Assembly: GCF_000421585.1 (NCBI RefSeq)
Contig: NZ_ATXH01000014.1
Coordinates: 1 to 60,390, forward strand
From: Thermodesulfatator atlanticus DSM 21156
GTDB taxonomy: Bacteria; Desulfobacterota; Thermodesulfobacteria; Thermodesulfobacteriales; Thermodesulfatatoraceae
DNA length: 60,390 bases
Direction of reading: 5' to 3'
The notes below the pieces were generated by a model that was not told the DNA's origin, did no database searches, and saw only the letters and a program-made list of their open reading frames with translations. Shown in pieces: positions 1-8,369 of this stretch. Each line of letters opens with the position of its first letter. Position 1 is the first letter of the stretch. Made by a program: the position numbers and the translations under genes.

Positions 1-600
1 CGAGCGCTTTTTTGCGTGTCATTGCGAGGCACGAAGCAATCTCAGGTAGCAGATTTGTAGAGGTTCTAAAGGTTTTAGAGGTTGTCGAGGTTTGGATTGA
101 ATGGGTATCGAAAGCACTATTTTTGTCAGTCATTGCGAGCGAACACAGTGAGCGAAGCAATCTTATGAGATCACTTCGGCGTGCGATAGCACGCCTCGTG
201 ATGACGGTGTAGCTGGGATCGTGCGGGTGTACAAGTAGCCTCGCTATGACACCTTCGCGGATAAAATGTGTTCCCATTAATATTTCATCCTGAGCCTTTC
301 TTTTTTGGGTTTCCCTTTTTGTCATCCTGAGCTGAACGTTAGTGAGGCGAAGGATCCATAGATCGACCTGTAGATGCTTTGGTCGCTAACGTTCTTCAGC
401 ATGATAAAATAAGGTGCTCTCTCAGCATTAAATACCTAACGTCATTAGGATCCGTTCCCATTTTTCGTACAAAAAATAGGAACTGATCCCGGGCAGCAAA
501 GTTTACCGAAAAATGCTTCCTGCAATGATTGATTGCCTGTCACCAATAAGCCACCACCTGTTGCCTAACGCCTAGTGCCTAGTGCCCGGTGCCAAGTGTG
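1..600. repeat. Intergenic repeat block A
   Basis: No credible gene lies here. The block starts with two REP-like units of the type CATTGCGAG...GAAGCAATCT (about 20-50 and 129-165). A diverged 9-bp tract of the AGAGGTTGT type follows at 59-92. A REP-like TCATCCTGAGC/GAAGGATCC hairpin arm lies at about 320-410. A diverged copy of the 43-bp GGATCC palindrome is at 448-489. A short-period tract of GCCTAGTGCC type ends it at about 560-598. The order of modules matches the other repeat blocks of this window. Open frames inside it are repeat-derived and have no ribosome site. Confidence 0.75.
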
Positions 601-722
601 TGCCATTTATGCTTTCGCAAAAAAAAAACTAACAATTGTAAGTTTACTGTTTACAAATTTGTTTCAGTTTGTTTTGGTCCCCGTAAAATTTTTTAACAGT
701 TTCGTAATTTTCTCATAAACCT

Positions 723-744
723 TAAAGACTTCTACTGGTCTTTA
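723..744 (+). promoter_or_regulatory. Inverted repeat, possible activator site upstream of amtB
   Basis: TAAAGAC, 8 bases, GTCTTTA forms a perfect 7-bp-arm inverted repeat ending about 28 bases before the -24 element of the sigma-54 promoter. The position suits binding by an enhancer-binding protein, but it is closer than the usual 80-150 bases and does not match the textbook NtrC site. Function is inferred from position only. Confidence 0.4.
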
Positions 745-771
745 CCTTGATAGCAAAGACAAAGGGTTAAC

Positions 772-787
772 TGGCACATTAGTTGCT
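772..787 (+). promoter_or_regulatory. Sigma-54 promoter of amtB-glnB
   Basis: TGGCAC-ATTAG-TTGCT matches the RpoN -24/-12 consensus TGGCAC-N5-TTGCW with the correct spacing. Transcription would start near 798, leaving a 30-base leader before the amtB ATG at 829. Sigma-54 control of amtB-glnK operons by nitrogen status is well established in other bacteria. Confidence 0.85.
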
Positions 788-828
788 TAATAAAGTGACA
801 AATAAAAATTTTAGAGGGAGGTATAGCA

Positions 829-2193
829 ATGGGCAGATGGCGTTTTTTTTCATTAGTAGGTCTTTTCTTGTTGTTTCTAGCCCCGGCAGTCTTGGCTGCT
901 GATCCCACCGGGGCTGAGGCTATCAAGTCGGATCCAGGTAAGGCGGTTGACTTTGTTTGGGTTCTTCTTTGTGGTTTCTTAGTTATGTTCATGCAGGCTG
1001 GTTTTGCCTGCGTAGAGGCTGGTTTTTGCCGGGCCAAAAACGCTACCAACCTTCTTATGAAAAACCTGATGGACTTTTGTATTGGTTCTTTGATTTTTTG
1101 GGCCATTGGTTACGCCTTTCTTATGGGTAATGATTGGCATGGCTTAATTGGTACTTCTGGTTTTTTCCTGGCAGGTGACGGCTACGATGTTGACAATTAC
1201 TTGGCCTTTTTCTGGCAGCTTGTCTTTGCTGCTACGGCAGCCACCATCGTATCCGGAGCCGTGGCCGAGCGTATTAAGTTTAAGGCTTACTTCCTATATT
1301 CCATGGCTATTGTAGGTACTATTTATCCTATTTATGCCCACTGGGTATGGGGTGGCGGCTGGCTTTCTAAGCTTCCCTTTGGTCTTGGGCACCTTGACTT
1401 TGCAGGCTCTGGTGTAGTTCACGCCGTTGGTGGCTTGGTTGGTCTTGCCGGTGCCATGGTGCTTGGCCCTCGTTATGGGAAGTTTGACAAGAACGGAAAA
1501 CCGCGGGCTATTCCCGGGCACAATATTCCCTTGGCAGCCCTGGGTGTCTTCATCTTATGGTTTGGCTGGTATGGTTTTAACCCAGGTTCTACTTTTTCTG
1601 CGCATCACTTAAGGATTTCGGTGATTGCGGTTAACACCACTTTGGCTGCGGCAGCGGCAGCGGTAACAGCCATGCTCATTATCCTGGCCAAGACCAAAAA
1701 ATTCGACCTTGGTATGTCCTTAAACGGAGTTCTTGCTGGGCTGGTAGCTATTACCGCTCCCTGTGCCTGGGTTGAGTCATGGGCCGCAGTGGTCATTGGT
1801 ATTATCGCTGGGTTTATCCTGGTAGGTGGCGTATATTTGCTTGAGGCCCTCAAGATTGACGACCCTGTTGGTGCGGTACCTGTCCACGGTTTTAACGGCT
1901 TGTGGGGTATTATTTCCGTTGGAATTTTTGCGGACGGCACCTACGGCAACTATGCTATTGAGCCGCCTTTTGTGAAAGGGCTTCTTTACGGTGGTGGTGT
2001 TGACCAGCTCATTGCCCAGCTAATTGGTGCGGTGGTGCTTTTCATCTGGGCCTTTGGTGCTGGTTACGTGCTTTTTAAGGTGCTTGATATCCTGGTGGGC
2101 ATCCGTGTTGATCCCCGTGAAGAGATTCAGGGTGTGGATATCATCGAACACGGAACCCCTGCTTATCCTGAATTTTACGTGATTAGGAGGTAA
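829..2193 (+). CDS. amtB: Ammonium transporter AmtB
   Basis: This is a full-length Amt/Mep/Rh channel of 454 residues with a cleavable signal peptide (about residues 1-23, ending VLA) and eleven expected membrane helices. The pore twin histidines are visible as H198 in DFAGSGVVHAVGG and H353 in VPVHGFNGLWG. The start ATG follows GAGGGAGGT. It moves NH3/NH4+ across the inner membrane and is normally blocked by a PII trimer, whose gene begins 6 bases downstream. A sigma-54 promoter lies just upstream, so expression probably rises under nitrogen limitation. Family assignment is secure. Confidence 0.97.
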   Translation: MGRWRFFSLVGLFLLFLAPAVLAADPTGAEAIKSDPGKAVDFVWVLLCGFLVMFMQAGFACVEAGFCRAKNATNLLMKNLMDFCIGSLIFWAIGYAFLMGNDWHGLIGTSGFFLAGDGYDVDNYLAFFWQLVFAATAATIVSGAVAERIKFKAYFLYSMAIVGTIYPIYAHWVWGGGWLSKLPFGLGHLDFAGSGVVHAVGGLVGLAGAMVLGPRYGKFDKNGKPRAIPGHNIPLAALGVFILWFGWYGFNPGSTFSAHHLRISVIAVNTTLAAAAAAVTAMLIILAKTKKFDLGMSLNGVLAGLVAITAPCAWVESWAAVVIGIIAGFILVGGVYLLEALKIDDPVGAVPVHGFNGLWGIISVGIFADGTYGNYAIEPPFVKGLLYGGGVDQLIAQLIGAVVLFIWAFGAGYVLFKVLDILVGIRVDPREEIQGVDIIEHGTPAYPEFYVIRR

Positions 2194-2198
2194 ACAAA

Positions 2199-2537
2199 AT
2201 GAAGGAGATAAGAGCCATAATAAGGCCAGAAAAACTACAAGACGTGCTCGAAGCCCTGGAAAAGGCAGGGCATCCAGGAGTGACCGTAGCCCAGGTGGAA
2301 GGTCACGGACGCCAGGCAGGGCTTGTGGAACAGTTCCGTGGCCGTGAGTTTAGGGTTGACCTGTTACCTAAAATGGAAGTAAGGGTTGTTTGTAAGGATG
2401 AAGACTTGGAACGACTTTTCAAGGTGATTGCTGAGGCTGCGCGTACCGGCGAAATAGGAGACGGAAAAATCTTTGTTTACGACGTGGTCGATGCCATGCG
2501 CATAAGAAGTGGCGAACGAGGCGAAGCCGCCATATAG
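2199..2537 (+). CDS. glnB: Nitrogen regulatory protein PII, Phe at the uridylylation site
   Basis: The 112-residue protein matches PII along its length: N-terminal MKEIRAIIRPEKL, T-loop at residues 37-55 and the C-terminal signature TGEIGDGKIFV. PII trimers sense ATP/ADP and 2-oxoglutarate and plug AmtB. Residue 51, the tyrosine uridylylated by GlnD in enterobacteria, is Phe here (RGREFRVD), and residue 46 is also Phe. Covalent modification at the usual site is therefore impossible, so signalling would be by ligands alone. The amtB linkage suggests a GlnK role. NifI-type PII is less likely because no nif genes are nearby. Confidence 0.93.
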   Translation: MKEIRAIIRPEKLQDVLEALEKAGHPGVTVAQVEGHGRQAGLVEQFRGREFRVDLLPKMEVRVVCKDEDLERLFKVIAEAARTGEIGDGKIFVYDVVDAMRIRSGERGEAAI

Positions 2538-2565
2538 GTCTTACCTCCTCCTGCTTTACGTAACA

Positions 2566-2589
2566 CGGGGAAGGTGTTAACCTTCCCCG
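2566..2589 (+). terminator. Hairpin between glnB and the porin gene
   Basis: CGGGGAAGG and CCTTCCCCG pair around a short TGTTAA-containing loop. There is no strong U-run after it, so it may be a weak terminator or a processing/stability stem separating the amtB-glnB transcript from the porin gene. Confidence 0.55.
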
Positions 2590-2650
2590 CCTTTAGGAGT
2601 AGGAGTTGCATGAGACACAAAAAATCAAAATAAATAAAGGAGGTTTAAGT

Positions 2651-3442
2651 ATGGATCGGATTAGGAATTGGTTGGTGGGAGCTTGTCTGATGGTATGTGT
2701 GCTTTTGGCAGGTTTTTCTCAGGCCAAGGCGGAAGATGTTTCCGCGGATTTTTCGGTTGACGTGCTTAGCCAGTACATCTGGCGCGGCATGGCCTTCTCT
2801 GATGATTCTCTTGTGGTTCAGCCTTCTATGACCATTGGCTACAAAGCTCTTTCTCTCAACTTCTGGGGCAACTACGACACCGACCTTGTTGGTGCTGACC
2901 AAGCTGAGTGGACTGAGACGGATTTCACCGTGGACTATACCTTTGAAGGGCTACCTTATGGTTTAAGCGCTAACGTGGGCACCATCTATTACGCGCTTGA
3001 TGGGTTTCCGGACTCCTTTGAACTTTATGCCGGGCTTTCGGGCACCTGCCCTGTTACCGGGATCAACGCCGGTATCACCGTCTATAAGGAAATTTCCCAT
3101 TATCCTGGCTGGTGGATTGAACTTTCTGCGGACAGAAGCTTTGCTCTCCCCTGGTACAATGCTTCCTTAGACCTTGGTGCTACCGCCCTTTACCTTAGCT
3201 CTGATGATCCAAAAGATGGTTATGCTGATCCTGATAACACTAATGATGGCTATTCTGGCTGGATGAACATGAATCTTAGCGCTTCTTTGAGCATCCCTGT
3301 AACCAAACAGATCACCGTTACTCCCCAGATCGCATACTCTTTTGCTTTAAGCAGTGATGCCAAAAAAGTTATCAAAAAAGCCTCTGTTACTGATAACCAT
3401 GATTTCCTCTACGGTGGCGTGGGGGTAAGCATTAGCTTCTAA
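2651..3442 (+). CDS. TorF-family putative porin (TIGR02001-like)
   Basis: The protein has 263 residues from the ATG at 2651, preceded by AAAGGAGG. A signal peptide ends near residue 27 (QAKA). The mature part begins DVSADFSVDVLSQYIWRGM, typical of a conserved proteobacterial outer-membrane family (Pfam Gcw_chp, TIGR02001) that often sits beside amtB and PII genes. Alternating hydrophobic residues and a terminal aromatic (VSISF) indicate a beta-barrel. A passage role for ammonium or small amines is inferred from context only. An upstream in-frame start at 2606 is possible but lacks a good ribosome site. Confidence 0.82.
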   Translation: MDRIRNWLVGACLMVCVLLAGFSQAKAEDVSADFSVDVLSQYIWRGMAFSDDSLVVQPSMTIGYKALSLNFWGNYDTDLVGADQAEWTETDFTVDYTFEGLPYGLSANVGTIYYALDGFPDSFELYAGLSGTCPVTGINAGITVYKEISHYPGWWIELSADRSFALPWYNASLDLGATALYLSSDDPKDGYADPDNTNDGYSGWMNMNLSASLSIPVTKQITVTPQIAYSFALSSDAKKVIKKASVTDNHDFLYGGVGVSISF

Positions 3443-3450
3443 CGTTTTCA

Positions 3451-3478
3451 AGGGCCGGGCACATGCCTGGCCTTTTTG
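3451..3478 (+). terminator. Rho-independent terminator after the porin gene
   Basis: AGGGCCGGGC and GCCTGGCCTTTTT form a GC-rich stem followed by a T-run, closing the amtB-glnB-porin region. Confidence 0.8.
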
Positions 3479-3551
3479 CGACTTGTTCTCAATTGTCCCG
3501 TCCTGTTTTTCCTGGTAAAATAAACCCTGAATACTAAAAAGGCCTTTTAAG

Positions 3552-4553
3552 TTGTATTTAGCAAGACAAAAGCACGGAAAATTTACCTACTATTTTATTC
3601 GTGAGTCTTATTTTGCCGATGGTTTGTGGCGCAGTAGAGATCTTTTAGCCCTTGGTCGCAACCCTTCGCGCTATATCATCTATCCGGGTGGCAATAGCTT
3701 TTATATCGACGAAGTTATTATCACCGAGCTCGCCAAACAAGGCATTAAGACCGACCAATTCGAACTAGAGAAAATCTTTTGGCCCTTTGTGCGTCCACAT
3801 ATCCGCCGGGTGGTTGATAATTTTTCGGCTCATCACGTCGTAAAAAGGCAAAAGATCTCTTTTCGGGAACAGCTTGCCCGCCAAAAGAATTATCACATCT
3901 TTGATTGTCGGCGTCTTTTGTTTTTGAAATTTGGCGGCACCAATATCGACTTTTTGTTGAACAAACCTCTGTCTTTTCTCAATGTCTTATATGAGAAAAG
4001 CCGCGATGAAATCGAACAATACATTATGGCTGCAGAAGATAAGTTGCGGCCCAAAGAGACACTGGCCTACATCTACACTTCTTTTGGGTTAGCCAGGCAT
4101 TTTGCCCATCGTTTGAGCAAATATCATCCTGAAGCCCAGATGCTTGAAGAGCTCGACAAGGCTTTTCTTGAAGAGCTCTGCAAGCTTTCAGAGGATGCAA
4201 GCTACCGCATGGGGCTTTCGCAAGAAACCGTTTTGAAGGACTACCTTTCGCGTTACGTAATCATGTATTTTGATCGCCTGGAGGCCCAGCGACGCTTTTT
4301 TGAGGCCCATCAAGCCCACCTGGCGGCACGCCAGCGTGAAAATTTACATGAGGTTTTGGCCAAGGCAGCAGCCCTTTTTCAGGTCTCAGAGCAAGCCCTT
4401 TTGCGCATGGGGAAAGAAGAAATTTCAAGCCTTTTTCGAAAAAGGGCACGTGAACTTCATCCCGATCAGGGGGGAGACCACGAGGCCTTTATCAGATTAC
4501 GCAGGCTTTACGAAGAACTCATGAAACTTCGCGGTTTTCATCGGGTTAGATAA
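3552..4553 (+). CDS. Hypothetical protein with C-terminal J-domain
   Basis: The 333-residue protein starts at a TTG; no better start is in frame. The last ~70 residues form a J-domain, with the diagnostic HPD at 303-305 (RARELHPDQGGDHEAF). J-domains stimulate DnaK ATPase, so this is probably a co-chaperone for a specific client. The N-terminal ~250 residues are charged, helical and not recognised. The first 60 residues (YYFIRES...RDLLALG) recall the N-terminal motif of some transposases, but nothing catalytic follows. It stands alone between a terminator and a repeat block. J-domain secure, the rest unknown. Confidence 0.75.
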   Translation: MYLARQKHGKFTYYFIRESYFADGLWRSRDLLALGRNPSRYIIYPGGNSFYIDEVIITELAKQGIKTDQFELEKIFWPFVRPHIRRVVDNFSAHHVVKRQKISFREQLARQKNYHIFDCRRLLFLKFGGTNIDFLLNKPLSFLNVLYEKSRDEIEQYIMAAEDKLRPKETLAYIYTSFGLARHFAHRLSKYHPEAQMLEELDKAFLEELCKLSEDASYRMGLSQETVLKDYLSRYVIMYFDRLEAQRRFFEAHQAHLAARQRENLHEVLAKAAALFQVSEQALLRMGKEEISSLFRKRARELHPDQGGDHEAFIRLRRLYEELMKLRGFHRVR

Positions 4554-5040
4554 CAACTTTTTAGATCGATCTGGATCCTTCGCTCCGCTCAGGATGACAG
4601 TTTCCTATCCTGTCATGCCGAGGTTGCGAAGCGACCGAAGCATCCACTGGTCGATTAAACGGGCTAAAGGCAAAAGGCTAAGGCCGAAAGGCTGGCAGTG
4701 ATCAGTGGCCTGTGATCTGTGAGCAGTGATCGGTGTGTTGGATAGGTTCTAGAGGTTGTAGAGGTTGTAGAGGGTTGGGATCCGTTCCCGTTTTTTCGGA
4801 ATGAAAATGGGAACGGATCCTTCTCCAAGCAGCTGTCCCGGGGAAGTGTCATTTTGAGCGAATGCCTGCTATTTGGTCATGCGAGCGAACTGAGTGAGCG
4901 AAGCAATCTAGATCTATCATTGTGTCAGGCACAGGGATCACTTCTTCCGCCTTAATGGATCTCCTCTCGTTACCAGTCAGATGATCAGGTGATAGGGCTC
5001 CGTGTTATCCCTTTAAGTGTCCCCAGAAGTAGCAAAATTT
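4554..5040. repeat. Intergenic repeat block B
   Basis: No gene. In order: a REP-like hairpin (TCCTTCGCTCCGCTCAGGATGACA near 4575-4600, then TGTCATGC...GACCGAAGCATCCAC to about 4650), a GGCTAAAGGC tract (4660-4690), a GATCAC-like tract (4696-4735), 9-bp GGTTGTAGA repeats (4744-4775), the 43-bp GGATCC palindrome (4778-4820) and a GCGAGCGAACTGAGTGAGCGAAGCAATC unit (about 4880-4910). The same set appears inverted in block C on the far side of the YhaN/YhaO pair. Confidence 0.8.
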
Positions 5041-7305
5041 TTACTTGTGAGCGCTCATTACAATGACCTGCCAGCCAGTTTCTGCCAGATTTTTGAGGAT
5101 AGAGATGGTTCTTTCCCTGCGGTGTTTGTCAAAATAGGCAAAGGGTTCATCAAAAAGGAAAAAGGCCTCTCGCTTAAAAAAGAGCCTTACCAGGGCCAAA
5201 CGTGCAGCCAAAAGAAGCTGTGCCCTGGTGCCGTCAGACAGCCTGTCAATCTCAAAACGTTTGCCATCATCCCTTACGGCTTCCCAGTTTTTGGCAAAAG
5301 CTTCTCGGTCGAAAAAAAGGCTTTCTTCTTTAAAGGAAACTTTTTGGTATCTTCCACCAGTTATCAGGGAAAAGTACTTGGCAACGTGTTCTTCAAAATT
5401 GCGGAGATATTCTCTGTTAAGCTCGGCATTCAAGCGTGCCAGCAAGTCCGCAGAAATACGCAGGACTTTTTCCAGGCGGTTTAAGCGCAAAATTTTCTGC
5501 TCAAGGCGCGCTTTTTCCCTGAGGAGATCCTCAAAACGGGCAAGATCTGGCTCACGCTTCACTCTTTCTTCAAAGCGAACTCGTTCTATCTCTAGATCGT
5601 TAAGCTTTTGTTCCATTTGTAAAAGGCTCTTTTCTGCTTGCGAGATCTTTTCCGAAATGTCTTTGAGACTTAAGCCCTCGTAGGCTCGCAGGGTTTTTAA
5701 GGAAAGTTTTTCTTCAAAATCCCGCGGGAAACTTTTTATTTCATCTTCAAGGGCCGAAAGCTTTTCTGAGAGGGTTTTACTTCTTTCCCTTGCTTGAAAG
5801 ATCTCCTGTTGGAGTTTTCTTTCCTGAATCTCATGCCTTGTAAGTTCTTCTTTAAGCTTTTCGTGTTCTTTTCTTTTGGTCTCAAGCGAGGCCAAAGAAG
5901 CAAAAAGAGACTCAAGTTCTTTTGTAAGTCCGTTTTTCTGTTTCAAGAGCTCATCAAGACTTTCGTAGTATTTAGTCTGTTCGTAAAGCCCTTTGAGTTC
6001 TCGTAACTTCTTGATAATTGATAAGAGGTTTTCTGGGCTGCCGAATTTTTGTCCAAGTTTTTCCTCGCGCTCGGAAAGATCCGCCACCTTAGTATCAGCA
6101 AAAATGTCAAGGCAAAGGTCCTGATACTCAAGACGTACCCTACCTTGAAAAGCTATTTCTTGCCCTTCAGCAGGAATTCTATTTACAAATACCTGGCCCT
6201 TGGCAGAAAGGATCTTGATGAGACCCCGAGCCCGTTTTTTAAGGGCTAAAAACGTCTTCCAGTCACGAAGGCTGGTTTCAAGGGCCTCTGGATCTAGATT
6301 TTTACTATCTCCAAGTGCAGCTTCTTTTTGCTGGATTTCCTTAAAAAGGCAAAGCCCCTTTTCAACCCTTTGTAAACGATCTTTGAGAACTTTTATCTTT
6401 TCCTTGGCGGCAATAAGCTTTGCTATTTCTTCGTTTTGTTTTTCTATGTGTTTTTTTAAAGAGCTGATTTTTTCCGCAAGATTTAAGACTTCCCGGTTTA
6501 GTTTTTCTTCCCTAGCAACTAAATTTTTAAGCTCTTTTTCAAGGTTTTCTTTTTCCTGTTCAAGGGCACGCAGCTCAAGATAAGCCCGCATGTGTTTTAA
6601 TTGTTCGTATTTTTGCAAAAGCTCTTTTTGCTTCTGGCTCAAATTTTTTATTTCTTCTTTGATTTTCTTGAGGTTTTTTTTGTTTTTTTCGAATTCTTCT
6701 TTTTCTCGCAAAAGCGAGGAAAGTTTTTCTTCAAGATCTAAAAGTTTTTCCTCAAGGGCCCTTTTTTGCTGGCCAAAGGGCTTTTGGCGAAGCCCGGCAC
6801 GTTGAAGGATAAACTCGTTTCGTATGCGATTCTCAAGGTTTTCAACACTTGCTGAGCGAAGCACTGCATCGAAGATGTCTTTTAGGCCCCGGGTTGCCCC
6901 TACAGAAAGATCGCGTTCTTTTAAGACCAAAAGCCCTTCTAACACGTGGGGAAAATGCTGATAGCCTTTAGCTGCCAAAAATTTTTTGATACCCTGGGGG
7001 CTTTCAAGCTCGGTACCGTCTTTGCCTTTTAGGAAGACCCTTTCTTCCTGGGCGTTTATTTTGAGTTCGTAAGTATCTTCCTGAATGACAAAGGCGATTT
7101 TGATAACCGGGGGGATTTCTTTGCCTTCGGTTTTTTTGGGGATAAGGCTTGCGGGATTTAAAGAAAACGCATCGACAATGCCTTCAATAATGGTTGATTT
7201 GCCGAATTCGTTTGCTTCGTTAATGAAATTAAGGCCTTCTTTGAAGCTGAACTCGCTTTCTTCAAGGATTTTGTAGTTTTTAAAGACTGCCTTTATGAGT
7301 TTCAT
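5041..7305 (-). CDS. YhaN/Rad50-like SMC-type ATPase
   Basis: The 754-residue protein has an N-terminal ATPase half, long heptad coiled coils (about residues 165-350 and 440-640) and a C-terminal half with an ABC-type signature (LSDGTRAQLLLAARLAL) and Walker B FFLFDEP (about 715-721). A small beta-rich segment (about 360-410) between coils and the absence of a CxxC zinc hook fit the YhaN group rather than SbcC. The P-loop reads EANEFGKST: the first Gly is Glu30 while GKST is kept. The gene overlaps the phosphoesterase gene by 4 bases, so the two likely act as one DNA end-processing complex. Precise substrate unknown. Confidence 0.85.
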   Translation of the reverse strand: MKLIKAVFKNYKILEESEFSFKEGLNFINEANEFGKSTIIEGIVDAFSLNPASLIPKKTEGKEIPPVIKIAFVIQEDTYELKINAQEERVFLKGKDGTELESPQGIKKFLAAKGYQHFPHVLEGLLVLKERDLSVGATRGLKDIFDAVLRSASVENLENRIRNEFILQRAGLRQKPFGQQKRALEEKLLDLEEKLSSLLREKEEFEKNKKNLKKIKEEIKNLSQKQKELLQKYEQLKHMRAYLELRALEQEKENLEKELKNLVAREEKLNREVLNLAEKISSLKKHIEKQNEEIAKLIAAKEKIKVLKDRLQRVEKGLCLFKEIQQKEAALGDSKNLDPEALETSLRDWKTFLALKKRARGLIKILSAKGQVFVNRIPAEGQEIAFQGRVRLEYQDLCLDIFADTKVADLSEREEKLGQKFGSPENLLSIIKKLRELKGLYEQTKYYESLDELLKQKNGLTKELESLFASLASLETKRKEHEKLKEELTRHEIQERKLQQEIFQARERSKTLSEKLSALEDEIKSFPRDFEEKLSLKTLRAYEGLSLKDISEKISQAEKSLLQMEQKLNDLEIERVRFEERVKREPDLARFEDLLREKARLEQKILRLNRLEKVLRISADLLARLNAELNREYLRNFEEHVAKYFSLITGGRYQKVSFKEESLFFDREAFAKNWEAVRDDGKRFEIDRLSDGTRAQLLLAARLALVRLFFKREAFFLFDEPFAYFDKHRRERTISILKNLAETGWQVIVMSAHK

Positions 7306-8369
7306 TTCAGGTATTTTTCTTCCAGAAAGGATTTAAGAGCTGAGGGCTTTTGTGAGACTAAAAGCCCGTAAAGGACAAACTCCCGCACTTCATCCTGAAG
7401 TTCATCCGGGACCTCTTCAAGTAGTTTCTCAAAGGTTTGATAGAAGATGAGGTCTGCCTTGGGGATTTCCGCCCCCTCTGCGATTTGTATGTGCCCGGGA
7501 AAGTGTTTGCAAAGTGCGGCAAGCTCTTCTTTGAAGTTTTCAAGGTAGGATTCAACGCGCAAAAAAGTATGTTCAAAATCAAGGTTCTTGATCTTGTCCA
7601 GGTCGTTTTCGCTCATTACACACAGGCGCAGAAAAGAAGGGGCTCCTTCGAGCACCTTTCGCTCAACTAAAAGGCCCTTTGGCGCGAGACTGACTTCAAG
7701 ATAACCGCTCAGGGCCTTTTCTCCGGGGAGATACTCGAATTGGACAAAGGCTCCGCTATAAAAGGCGTTTTCCGCAAGCTTTTTAAACCCGTGGTAATGC
7801 CCAAGAGCCAGGTAATCGAAGCTTGAAAGAACTTCCTGGGGAAGGGGAGTTTCGTAAGCCTGATTTGGGCCAAAGGCTCCGTGCATTATGGCTACGTGAT
7901 AATCAGCTGAAGGAAAAAGAGAAACATCAGGAAAAGCAAAAAAGCCGGCATAAAAGCCGATTTTTTTCCCTGAAAAGTCTATCAACGTGGCGGAGTTATC
8001 GGGCGTAAGAAGGTTTATATGTTGAGCTTCAAGGTATGGTTTTATTTCCGGGCGCAAATAAACAGAATCCGGGCCAAAGGCATCATGGCCTGAGATTTCG
8101 CCTTGGTGAAAGCTTCCACCTCCAGGGATAAGGACAAAGCAAAGCTCTGGGAACTCACAAAGTATCTCAAAAAAACTCCTAGCAAGGGTGGTCAGCACTG
8201 CGTTTGAGTCAAAAATATCCCCTGCGAGTATTATCGCAAAAACACCTTCATTTTCTGCCTTGCGTAAGATCTCTTTTAATTTTTTGAGCACCAGGGCGTC
8301 TCTTTTGCCAGCAGAAAAAGAAGGAGCCGATGCCCCAAGATGTAAGTCTGATAGGTGATACAGTTTCAT
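7302..8369 (-). CDS. YhaO/SbcD-like metallophosphoesterase with altered GNHD motif
   Basis: The 355-residue protein carries a calcineurin-like phosphoesterase domain: D8-x-H10 (SDLHLG), G50-D51 (LAGDIFD), H163 (MHG) and GHYH at 190-193. The usual GNH(D/E) motif is replaced by PGGGSFH at 82-88, so the Asn metal ligand is missing or displaced. It is first in an operon with the SMC-type ATPase, the arrangement of Mre11-Rad50/SbcDC and YhaO-YhaN pairs that process DNA ends and hairpins. Whether nuclease activity survives is uncertain. Confidence 0.85.
   Translation of the reverse strand: MKLYHLSDLHLGASAPSFSAGKRDALVLKKLKEILRKAENEGVFAIILAGDIFDSNAVLTTLARSFFEILCEFPELCFVLIPGGGSFHQGEISGHDAFGPDSVYLRPEIKPYLEAQHINLLTPDNSATLIDFSGKKIGFYAGFFAFPDVSLFPSADYHVAIMHGAFGPNQAYETPLPQEVLSSFDYLALGHYHGFKKLAENAFYSGAFVQFEYLPGEKALSGYLEVSLAPKGLLVERKVLEGAPSFLRLCVMSENDLDKIKNLDFEHTFLRVESYLENFKEELAALCKHFPGHIQIAEGAEIPKADLIFYQTFEKLLEEVPDELQDEVREFVLYGLLVSQKPSALKSFLEEKYLK

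Noticed and set aside
4744-4775. 9-bp GTAGAGGTT runs as a CRISPR array
   Set aside because: Units are contiguous, too short and have no spacers; the same tracts recur beside palindromes elsewhere, and no cas gene is present.
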